Source: Bacteroidota bacterium
GTDB lineage: Bacteria; Bacteroidota; Bacteroidia; Bacteroidales; Marinifilaceae
NCBI GenBank assembly: GCA_023400335.1
Contig: JAEXFF010000356.1
Span: 1 to 17,796, forward strand
DNA length: 17,796 nucleotides
Direction of reading: 5' to 3'
Of the stretch, positions 5,420 through 12,668 are shown piece after piece (positions within the stretch are counted from its first letter, which is position 1; each line of letters starts with the position of its first letter). The notes under the pieces are model-generated. The model worked only from the letters and a program-made list of their open reading frames with translations, was not told the origin of the DNA and did no database searches. Position numbers and translations under genes: made by a program.

Positions 5420-6100
5420 ATGAGTATAACGGAAAATATAAAAAAGATTGCGGATAGTTTACCGGCACGGGTAAAGTTAATTGCTGTGTCTAAAACGAAG
5501 CCGGCAGAAGATATAGAGGAGGCTTACCGTTGGGGGCAACGGGCATTTGGCGAAAACAAAGTGCAGGAACTGGTAAAGAAACAGGAGGTTCTGCCTGATG
5601 ATATCGAATGGCATCTTATCGGGCATTTACAAACCAATAAAGTGAAGGAAGTAATTCCTTTTGTCACATTGATTCATGCTGTAGACAGTTTGAAATTGCT
5701 TTCGGTGATCAACCGGGAAGCTTACAAAATAGGAAGAGTAGTGAATTGCCTGTTGCAGTTTCATATTGCAGAAGAGGATACAAAGTTCGGATTGAGTGAG
5801 GCGGAAGCAGCTGAATTGCTGGAAAGTGAAGTGTATCGCGAAATGAAAAACATAAGAATTACGGGTATTATGGGGATGGCTACTCATACGGAAGAGGAGG
5901 AACAAATCCGGAAAGAATTTCGTAGGCTTCGGGAAATATATATAAAATTAAAAAGAGACTATTTTCAGACGGAGGATACTTTCCGGGAAATATCCATGGG
6001 AATGTCCGGGGATTACCGGATAGCGGTAGAGGAAGGAAGTACGATGGTCAGGATTGGGAGTTCGATTTTCGGAGAAAGAAATTATCATAAACCAGAATAA
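5420..6100 (+). CDS. yggS: YggS/PLPBP-family pyridoxal-phosphate homeostasis protein
   Basis: The protein has 226 residues, the usual size. It binds pyridoxal 5'-phosphate in an alanine-racemase-like TIM barrel and helps keep PLP levels balanced; no catalytic reaction is established for the family. Visible motifs are VSKTKP with the PLP lysine Lys25, FGENKVQE (43-50), HLIGHLQTNK (65-74), ITGIMGMA (147-154), the phosphate-binding SMGMSGDY (192-199) and VRIGSSIFGER (210-220). The start gives the normal N-terminus. It is the first gene of a compact operon, with 21 bases to the next ORF. No PLP enzyme is adjacent, so context does not refine its role. Confidence 0.95.
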   Translation: MSITENIKKIADSLPARVKLIAVSKTKPAEDIEEAYRWGQRAFGENKVQELVKKQEVLPDDIEWHLIGHLQTNKVKEVIPFVTLIHAVDSLKLLSVINREAYKIGRVVNCLLQFHIAEEDTKFGLSEAEAAELLESEVYREMKNIRITGIMGMATHTEEEEQIRKEFRRLREIYIKLKRDYFQTEDTFREISMGMSGDYRIAVEEGSTMVRIGSSIFGERNYHKPE

Positions 6101-6121
6101 ACTAATAAACAAAAAAAGAAT

Positions 6122-7102
6122 ATGGCTGATTTGAAAATAAAATTTGCTGGATTGGAGCTAATGAGTCCGATAATTGCCGGTAGTTGCGGCTTGACGGCGG
6201 ATATCAATAAATTGAAAGAAATGGAGCGTTTCGGAGCGGGAGCTGTGATTTTAAAATCCGTATTTGAAGAACAAATTCTGATGGAAACGCAGCGGGCGAT
6301 GGGCGATGGAAATTATCCGGAAGAAGAGGATTATATCCGGAATTACATCCGCGGACATGCTATTGAGCAATATATGGAGTTGGTAAAGGCTGCTAAAGCT
6401 GCTTTAAAAATTCCGGTTATTGCCAGTATTAATTGTTTAAAAAACGGGGAGTGGGTTGATTTTGCCCGGCAGTTAGAGGCGGCAGGGGCAGACGCTATTG
6501 AATTGAATGCTTTTATATTGCCTTTGGACGAATTTAAAGAAAGTGCTGAAATTGAAAATATGTATTTCGAGATTATCAAGCACGTCAAGGCAAAGGTCCA
6601 TATCCCGGTCATCATGAAAATCAGTCATTATTTTACAAATCTTGCGACATTTGTGGATAAGTTGAAAGCCTATGGGGCAGATGCAGTCACCTTATTCAAC
6701 CGTTTTTATGAGCCCGACATTGACATTGAGAGAATGACGGTAGGGGTTGCTTCTGTATTCAGTATGCCGACAGATTTGCGTACTACTTTGAGGTGGACAG
6801 GAATTTTAACAGGAAAGGATGCCCAATTGCAACTATCTGCTTCAACCGGTGTACATAGCGGAGAGGCGGTTGTAAAACTTTTACTGGCCGGTGCGACAAC
6901 AGTACAACTGTGTTCGGTTATGTATGAAAGCGGACTGTCTGTCATTCAGACGATGAATCATTTTCTGGCTTCCTGGATGGATAGTAAATCTTTTAAGACC
7001 GTAGAAGAATTCAGGAGAAAATTGTCGTATGCCAATATAGATAATGCAGCCCGTTACGAAAGGGCGCAATTTATGAAGTATTTCAGCGACCGGAAAGATT
7101 AA
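6122..7102 (+). CDS. Dihydroorotate dehydrogenase-like flavoprotein (class 1 fold, catalytic loop altered)
   Basis: The 326-residue TIM-barrel protein resembles class 1 PyrD. FMN-binding features are visible: SPIIAGSCGLT (15-25), ILKS with Lys45, ASIN with Asn104, IELN with Asn129, VIMKIS with Lys166, and a phosphate-binding STGVHSGEAVVKLLLAGA (241-258). The PyrD loop after this Asn, normally ELNxSCPN with the catalytic Cys or Ser, reads ELNAFILPLDE here, so the base is lacking. That argues against true dihydroorotate dehydrogenase activity. Proteins of this kind are annotated as dihydroorotate dehydrogenase-like in Bacteroidetes and their substrate is unknown. No pyrimidine gene is near. It sits in the yggS operon, 30 bases before the transglutaminase-like gene. 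Confidence 0.85.
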   Translation: MADLKIKFAGLELMSPIIAGSCGLTADINKLKEMERFGAGAVILKSVFEEQILMETQRAMGDGNYPEEEDYIRNYIRGHAIEQYMELVKAAKAALKIPVIASINCLKNGEWVDFARQLEAAGADAIELNAFILPLDEFKESAEIENMYFEIIKHVKAKVHIPVIMKISHYFTNLATFVDKLKAYGADAVTLFNRFYEPDIDIERMTVGVASVFSMPTDLRTTLRWTGILTGKDAQLQLSASTGVHSGEAVVKLLLAGATTVQLCSVMYESGLSVIQTMNHFLASWMDSKSFKTVEEFRRKLSYANIDNAARYERAQFMKYFSDRKD

Positions 7103-7132
7103 TACAAGGAATTATTTAGTAATAAATTTATT

Positions 7133-8320
7133 ATGAAGTACTGTGTGTTTCTCATTGTGTTGTGTGCTTTGGCCTGTTCCGGAAACAAATATCCGGGCGT
7201 TCCGGAAAAGTATCATGCTCTTTTAAATCAGGCTCTGGCTAAGGCCGGTGACAATGCAGCCGAACTGAACAAGGCTCTCGATTCCTGCGATATCCGGTAT
7301 AAAGAGGGAATGGCTTTTTTGATTGCATATATGCCGGAACGGGATTTGAAAGAGTTGAAAGCCGGTTTTTTAATCAATAATGTGGAATATGCTTACAAAG
7401 CCCGGGAGTGTTTCCCCTGGGCGGGAGAACTTCCGGATAGTATTTTCCTGAATGAGGTACTTCCTTATATTTCGTTAAACGAAACCCGGGAAGAATGGCG
7501 TCCGGATTTTTTTGGTCGTTTTTCTTCGTACGTGGGCAGCTGTAAAACTGTTTGGGAAGCTATAGATTCGGTAAACCGGAACATCCGGGATGAAGTGAGG
7601 GTTGATTATAATACAAAACGGGAGAAACCGGATCAGAGTCCGTACGAATCTATGCGTCAGGGGATGGCTTCCTGTAGCGGACTTTCCATTTTACTGACAG
7701 ATGCTTTCCGGGCCGTAGGTATTCCGGCCCGGGTGGCGGGTACACCGAATTGGCATGATAACAGGGGAAATCACAATTGGTGTGAAGTCTGGGTAGAAGG
7801 GAAATGGTATTTTACGGAGTATTATCCCAATGCCCTGAATAAAGCATGGTTTTTGGCAGATGCCGGGAAGGCTGTAAAGGGGGACGTGCAACATGCTATC
7901 TACGCTTCTTCTTTTCAGCCGGCGGATACTTATTTCCCTTTAGTTTGGGATGAAACCATCCGCTATGTACCTGCAGAAAATGTGACAGAGCGGTATGTAG
8001 ATTTATATAAAACATATGAATCTGCTATAAAAGCAGATGGAAAACATATTCCCGTAAAAGTAATGATGTTCCGTACGGAGCAGTGTGTGCAGAATTCTGA
8101 CGACCGGATTGCTGCCAATGTAGATGTGTTCTGTGGCAGAGAACAGGTGGGAGGAGGACGTACAGCCGGAGATACACAGGACATGAATGACGTATTGGAA
8201 TTTTTACTGGAGAAAAATAAGATCTATACATTTAAATATGCAGATGAAGAGGGAAGAGAAAAACTGGCAGAGGTAAGGGTAAAGGAGGAACCTATAACCG
8301 TAAAGCTATATATGCAATGA
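7133..8320 (+). CDS. Transglutaminase-like domain lipoprotein
   Basis: The 395-residue protein begins with a lipoprotein signal (MKYCVFLIVLCALAC, lipid-bearing Cys15). A helical segment (about 25-130) precedes a transglutaminase-core fold: SMRQGMASCSGLSILL with Cys181, AFRAVGIPARVAGTPNW, then GNHNWCEVW with His214 and KWYFTEYYP, where Glu229 takes the place of the usual Asp. The C-terminal ~110 residues look like a beta domain. Such proteins act outside the inner membrane and may be peptidases, amidases or cross-linking enzymes; the substrate is not known. Its end overlaps the next gene by four bases (ATGA), which suggests translational coupling. Confidence 0.87.
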   Translation: MKYCVFLIVLCALACSGNKYPGVPEKYHALLNQALAKAGDNAAELNKALDSCDIRYKEGMAFLIAYMPERDLKELKAGFLINNVEYAYKARECFPWAGELPDSIFLNEVLPYISLNETREEWRPDFFGRFSSYVGSCKTVWEAIDSVNRNIRDEVRVDYNTKREKPDQSPYESMRQGMASCSGLSILLTDAFRAVGIPARVAGTPNWHDNRGNHNWCEVWVEGKWYFTEYYPNALNKAWFLADAGKAVKGDVQHAIYASSFQPADTYFPLVWDETIRYVPAENVTERYVDLYKTYESAIKADGKHIPVKVMMFRTEQCVQNSDDRIAANVDVFCGREQVGGGRTAGDTQDMNDVLEFLLEKNKIYTFKYADEEGREKLAEVRVKEEPITVKLYMQ

Positions 8321-9840
8321 AAAAACAGATTCTATTCGCTTTATTTTTTGTGTATGGTATAATTAATCTCTATGCGCAGGATATCACTCACTCCTTTGTC
8401 CCGATTGGTAAAATTTATACGACAGGACAGGTAATGGAAGCTCAAAAAGTTGTTTTCCCTCATGAAGTATATCAGTTTAAGATAGATAGTGCCACAGAGT
8501 ATTGGTCTGTGCAGTTACGGACGCTCCGGAAATCCGGAGAAGGATATATTACAAAAGGGGATTTACTTTTGTATCAGCCTTTTGAAAAGCAAGTTATATG
8601 GAAAGAACAGATTTTATACAAAAGAGGCATACTCTATAATTTCCCTTACATTTTAAATCCTGAGGGCCTTACAACCGTCTGCTACAATTGGCACGATGGA
8701 AGAATTATGTGGGAGACGGGCGGAATAGCTGTAGGCGCCCATAATTCTGTCGGTCTTTTAGCTACCGGAAAAGGTTCTGGTGCCAAAGTATGGGGAGTCG
8801 ATCTTTCTACCGGGAAGAAGATATGGAAGAGAAAACTGAATATTTCCACGGGAATAGATTTATACGGACTCAATGATTCTATCCTTATTGTAAGGGGCAG
8901 AGGCTTGCATCAGATAAACTTGCGGACAGGCAAAGGATGGGATTACAAAGCCAATACGGGAGAAGGGGATGATGGCGAGGATATGGCACGGGCAGGAAGT
9001 TTTATGACGATTGGAATTCTTCCGACTTTACTATTTTTAGGCGGGAAAAGTGAATATATAAAAAATGTTACTTCCGGGTTATTGTTAGAAGAAAACGATA
9101 TTTACTGGGCAGGGAAGGATCGGATTGTGCGTTTAAAAAAGGATGGAAAGGTTGTATGGGAAAAACCACTTCCTCAATCTTCTGTCAGTAGTTCAAAACT
9201 TATATTACAGGATTCTTTATTATATATGCTCAATTATGGGGCAGCAGAGAAGGGAAAAGAAACGACTAATTACGGTAATCCGTTTGTAGCTGCCTATACT
9301 AAAGAGGACGGTAAGCAATTGTTTTGCAATGTTGTTTTCGATAAAGGAGAAGAAATGAAAGATTACAGTCTTTCCGCTAATTCAGTCTGGATCGCCAATA
9401 CCAATAAGCTCATAAAATATACCCTGCAAGAAGGGATGCCGGTAGAAAAAATATATAATCGTACTTCCTACGGAAATTTTGATGCTTTTGTAGAAAAAGG
9501 CGTGTATCTCAAAGGAAAGGATTCTTTATTTTACGATTGGGTAGGAGCAACTCCTCAATATAAAATAATCCGGACCGACAGTATGGAATATCTGGTTTTT
9601 GATCGGGATTTGAATTTGGTCAAAGTAGTAGACGGAAAAGACATGTTTGTGGAATACCGCAAGTGGAAAGGATATCGGTTTTTATACGGGAATGACGAAA
9701 CTTATATCATTGATGAAAAAAATAGACCGGTAGCTGTGTTGAATATTTCTCCGGCAGCAGTGCTTGTCAAGCAAAAATTATATGAGAAATGTAATAATAT
9801 AATGATAACAGTAGATTTAGAACAATTGGGGCTTAATTAA
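8317..9840 (+). CDS. Secreted PQQ-like beta-propeller protein
   Basis: The 507-residue protein has a signal peptide ending in NLYA-Q (cleavage after about residue 20). It contains propeller-like blades in which a strand ends with a D-G-K/R-x-x-W motif: GRIMWETGG (128-136), GKKIWKRKL (166-174) and GKVVWEKPL, followed by a G-K-Q-L-F blade. This is the pattern of PQQ-binding-like/WD-like repeats; no PQQ ligand can be inferred. No enzymatic motif is visible. Its start overlaps the transglutaminase-like gene, so the two exported products probably work together. I could not assign a known function. Confidence 0.75.
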   Translation: MKKQILFALFFVYGIINLYAQDITHSFVPIGKIYTTGQVMEAQKVVFPHEVYQFKIDSATEYWSVQLRTLRKSGEGYITKGDLLLYQPFEKQVIWKEQILYKRGILYNFPYILNPEGLTTVCYNWHDGRIMWETGGIAVGAHNSVGLLATGKGSGAKVWGVDLSTGKKIWKRKLNISTGIDLYGLNDSILIVRGRGLHQINLRTGKGWDYKANTGEGDDGEDMARAGSFMTIGILPTLLFLGGKSEYIKNVTSGLLLEENDIYWAGKDRIVRLKKDGKVVWEKPLPQSSVSSSKLILQDSLLYMLNYGAAEKGKETTNYGNPFVAAYTKEDGKQLFCNVVFDKGEEMKDYSLSANSVWIANTNKLIKYTLQEGMPVEKIYNRTSYGNFDAFVEKGVYLKGKDSLFYDWVGATPQYKIIRTDSMEYLVFDRDLNLVKVVDGKDMFVEYRKWKGYRFLYGNDETYIIDEKNRPVAVLNISPAAVLVKQKLYEKCNNIMITVDLEQLGLN

Positions 9841-9846
9841 ATAAAT

Positions 9847-10752
9847 GTGATTCAGACTTTAAAAAATTGGATGCTCCCGTTCGCTATGTTGACGGGAGCA
9901 TTATTTCATTCGTATATAAATATATTGTCATTTTTAACGCCCACATTGATATTTTGCATGTTATTTCTGACGTTTTGCAAGATATCTCCCCGGAATATAA
10001 AATTTTCGGGTTTATATATTTGGCTAATTTTAATTCAGTTGGGAGGAAGTTTATTGTTATACGGTTTGATTGCTCCTTTCAATGAAGAGATTGCGCAGGG
10101 AATATTAATTTGTGTGGTGGCACCGACAGCGACAGCAGCGGCTGTAATTACGGGTATGCTGGGGGGAAATGTAGCTTTTTTGGCGAGTTTTGTTTTTCTC
10201 AGTAACATTGCTGTGGCTTTAGCGGCTCCCGTTATTTTTTCTTTTTTAGGTACAAACAGCGGTTTGCCTTTTTGGACGTCTTTCGGTTATGTTTGCCGGC
10301 AGGTTATGCCTTTATTGATATTGCCTTTATTGGGAGCATGGGTAGTTCAGTATACCTTGCCCCGGATTCATCGCTGGTTACTGTCGGTACAAATAGTTGC
10401 TTTTTATATGTGGTCCCTGGCCCTGACTATTGTAACTGCGCGTACAGTCAGTTTTTTGCTGGCACAGGAAAATCCCCATTATCGGACAGAAATAATCTTG
10501 GCTTTATTGGCTCTGCTTGTGTGTGTATTTCAGTTCGGACTGGGCCGGCGACTGGGTAAACGATACGGGAATACCATAGCCGGGGGACAGGGATTGGGAC
10601 AAAAAAATACTATTTTAGCTATCTGGATGGCTCAGATTTATTTGTGTCCGGCAGCAGCAGTTGGTCCTGCAGCTTATGTATTGTGGCAGAACCTTATCAA
10701 CTCCTGGCAGTTATGGAAAAAGAGAAAGAATAAGGTGAAAAATCAATTATAG
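9847..10752 (+). CDS. BASS-family (bile acid:sodium symporter-like) transporter
   Basis: The protein has 301 residues with about nine predicted membrane segments and a positively charged tail. Family motifs are APTATAAAVITGMLGGN (92-108), FLSNIAVALAAPVI (117-130), and a C-terminal GGQGLGQKNTILAIWMAQ followed by AVGPAAYVLWQN. The start is GTG at 9847, six bases after the preceding stop; the ATG overlapping it is out of frame, and the next in-frame ATG is at 9871. The GTG gives the expected LKNWMLPFAML N-terminus. Substrates of bacterial relatives include sulfur and organic anions; nothing here identifies one. It closes the yggS operon and no terminator is obvious, only a weak TGTTTCAG/CTGAAACA hairpin without T-tract at 10790-10819. 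Confidence 0.85.
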   Translation: MIQTLKNWMLPFAMLTGALFHSYINILSFLTPTLIFCMLFLTFCKISPRNIKFSGLYIWLILIQLGGSLLLYGLIAPFNEEIAQGILICVVAPTATAAAVITGMLGGNVAFLASFVFLSNIAVALAAPVIFSFLGTNSGLPFWTSFGYVCRQVMPLLILPLLGAWVVQYTLPRIHRWLLSVQIVAFYMWSLALTIVTARTVSFLLAQENPHYRTEIILALLALLVCVFQFGLGRRLGKRYGNTIAGGQGLGQKNTILAIWMAQIYLCPAAAVGPAAYVLWQNLINSWQLWKKRKNKVKNQL

Positions 10753-10835
10753 ATAACTATTATTTTAATCTGTTTTGCCTTTTCACGGCTGTTTCAGGGG
10801 GAACTGTTTTGCTGAAACACAAGAAATAAAAGACA

Positions 10836-11179
10836 ATGCGATATAAAAGATATGAAAACGTTTTGCTTGCCGTAATTTCCCTAGGGGTAGGATTACGTAT
10901 TGTATCTTATTATATAACTACTTTGCCCGATTTTGACAAGGCTTTAACGTAGCGTATATTTCCTTTAGGTGCGGTGTGCTGACAGTCGTATTATGGGGTA
11001 TACTTTTATTTCTTTTCCGCTTCATTGGAAAATGTAGGAATACTCCGCAGAAAAGCCTGCTGTTTAAGATAACTGCTGTGCTGCTATACTGGATGATTCT
11101 GTGGGGCTTTTGCTATTATCAGTGCACTATAAAAGCGATGGAAGACTGGAACGGGATGTTGAACGGAAATGTCGGATAG
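10836..11179 (+). pseudogene. Small membrane protein, probably frameshifted
   Basis: An ATG at 10836 opens a 38-aa frame (MRYKRYENVLLAVISLGVGL, ending PDFDKALT) that stops at TAG (10950-10952). The frame one base back continues without stop from there to 11179: NVAYISFRCGVLTVVLWG, through LLFLFRFIGKCRN and LLYWMILWGFCYYQ, to MLNGNVG. Joined by a shift of -1 near 10943-10946 they give a coherent ~113-residue protein with three hydrophobic segments. The second part could start separately at GTG 10976 (67 aa), but its upstream frame also reads like protein. This suggests a one-base deletion or sequencing error; I see no clear slippery sequence. The family is not recognised. Confidence 0.5.
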
Positions 11180-11263
11180 CCGTAGCATTGCGGTATAAAA
11201 ATGAAGAATAATAGTAAAAATTACAGATGCCTAATATTATAATATCAATAAAACACAAAAACT

Positions 11264-11809
11264 ATGGAATTAACATTACATTTAAATTCACGTTTACGAC
11301 CGATGCACCGGTTTGAATTAGAAGATGTAATTCAGGAAATACTTAAAAAGGAGCAGATCGGAGAAGTGTCAGGAGGAGGAACGGCTCTGAATCCTGATGG
11401 AGAAATCGTATCTTGTGATATCGATATCCATTTGAATGAGGATAAGCAGGACAATATAAATTATTTGGTGGATGTGCTCAAACAGTTGGGTATTCCCAAA
11501 GGTTCTGCCTTGTTAGGAATTGAGCCGGCATTGAAAATAGAGGTAGGAACATTGGAGGGATTGGCTTTTTACACCAATGGTACGGAATTGCCTGAAGAGG
11601 TATACAAAACTTGTGATATCAATTATGTGGTGGAACAAATGGAACTGGCAATGCATGGAATCGGGAGATTATATAGTTATTGGGAAGGAAATACATACAC
11701 AGCTCTCTATTTTTATGGAAATTCTTATGCCGAAATGAAACAGAAAATAGAACCTTTTATTGCGACATATCCCTTGTGTCAGAAGAGCCGTATTGAGCAA
11801 ATTGCTTAG
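11264..11809 (+). CDS. Hypothetical 181-aa cytosolic protein
   Basis: The protein begins MELTLHLNSRLRPMHRFELE, with no signal peptide or membrane segment. A glycine-rich turn and acidic strands follow (GEVSGGGTALNPDGEIVSCDIDIHLNED, residues about 33-60). The second half is alpha/beta with aromatic strands (YTALYFYGNSYAEMKQKIEPF). I have a recollection of similar unnamed Bacteroidetes proteins with a GGGT-x-GEI-x-CDI stretch but cannot assign a domain. The coding character is good: even composition and a sharp end at QIA before an untidy non-coding stretch. It is preceded by an 84-base AT-rich gap, so it probably has its own promoter. Confidence 0.7.
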   Translation: MELTLHLNSRLRPMHRFELEDVIQEILKKEQIGEVSGGGTALNPDGEIVSCDIDIHLNEDKQDNINYLVDVLKQLGIPKGSALLGIEPALKIEVGTLEGLAFYTNGTELPEEVYKTCDINYVVEQMELAMHGIGRLYSYWEGNTYTALYFYGNSYAEMKQKIEPFIATYPLCQKSRIEQIA

Positions 11810-11864
11810 AAAAAGCTGATGTGGCAACAACAGCTTTACTGGCTTATGGGAAGAACACGGAGAA

Positions 11865-12020
11865 ATGTATGAATTATGGGAAAACAGCAGGGAAATAACA
11901 GTCCTTCCTCGGAGTGCCAGGGAAGGATTTAATCGTCTTTCAATTTCCATACTGCCCTACGGATTGTTGCATACAAAACCGGATATCTTTGGAGGATTTT
12001 GTAAAAGGGGCGATTTTTGA
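11865..12020 (+). CDS. Doubtful 51-aa ORF, possible gene remnant
   Basis: An ATG at 11865 opens 51 codons (MYELWENSREITVLPRSAR to FCKRGDF). The frame is open upstream to 11820 without a start, where it reads CGNNSFTGLWEEHGE, which looks like protein rather than noise. This suggests the 3' remnant of a larger gene, or a short protein that starts at 11865. No family recognised and no ribosome-binding site evident. It lies between the 181-aa protein and the DUF3795 gene. Confidence 0.25.
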   Translation: MYELWENSREITVLPRSAREGFNRLSISILPYGLLHTKPDIFGGFCKRGDF

Positions 12021-12061
12021 ATAACTGAACAAAGCAGAAACTTAATAATTATAAATCAGTG

Positions 12062-12409
12062 ATGAAACAATTGATTGCCTGTTGCGGATTGGATTGTGAG
12101 AATTGCGATGCCCGCATAGCTACTGTTGCAAATGACAACGAATTAAGAGAAAAAACGGCCCGAAAGTGGAGTGTGATGAACAATACAGCGGAGATTACAG
12201 CAGCAACCATAAATTGTATGGGTTGCCGTTCAGAGGGAGTGAAATTTGCATATTGCAGCGATTATTGTGAAATCCGCAGATGTATCGCTGAAAAAGGGTT
12301 TACTACCTGCGGTGACTGTAATGAATTGGATAGTTGCCGGCTGGTAAGTGCTATTTTTCAGCATAATCCCGCTGCAAAAGAGAATCTGCTGTCTTCAAAA
12401 ACGATCTGA
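12062..12409 (+). CDS. DUF3795 cysteine-rich protein
   Basis: The 115-residue protein starts at ATG 12062; an overlapping GTG at 12059 would add one residue. It carries the DUF3795 signature: CCGLDCENCDA (7-17) near the N-terminus, then NCMGCRSEG, YCSDYCEIRRC and TCGDCNELDSC. At least a dozen cysteines in CxxC and CxC-like groups suggest metal binding (zinc or an iron-sulfur cluster); this is inferred. No membrane segment or signal peptide. Function of the family is unknown. It is followed by 259 bases without a gene before the convergent thi operon; a perfect palindrome GTCCCGGGAC at 12411-12420 is the only symmetry there. Confidence 0.85.
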   Translation: MKQLIACCGLDCENCDARIATVANDNELREKTARKWSVMNNTAEITAATINCMGCRSEGVKFAYCSDYCEIRRCIAEKGFTTCGDCNELDSCRLVSAIFQHNPAAKENLLSSKTI

Positions 12410-12668
12410 TGTCCCGGGACTCTCTGTTTAAAAGGAAAGTGTTTTGTATTTTGAATACCGTATTTTGTATTTGCCAGTGGCGGACAGGAATCGTTTCTGT
12501 GGTATTGAACAATTTAATGACAATCCTGCTTTTTCAGCGATCTTTATACAACTGAATTTGAGCGGAAAGGAGAGGGGCGTGTCAATCCCAATAGACAGGA
12601 TATGAAATTCAAACGGACAAAGTACAGCACCGAAAATGTTAAAAAGACGGAGCTTGGGTCCTGAATGA

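Noticed and set aside
12410..12668. Possible short genes in the gap before the thi operon
   Set aside because: The short open stretches (for example IEQFNDNPAFSAIFIQL) lack starts or family signals; no terminator is clear either, apart from the palindrome GTCCCGGGAC.
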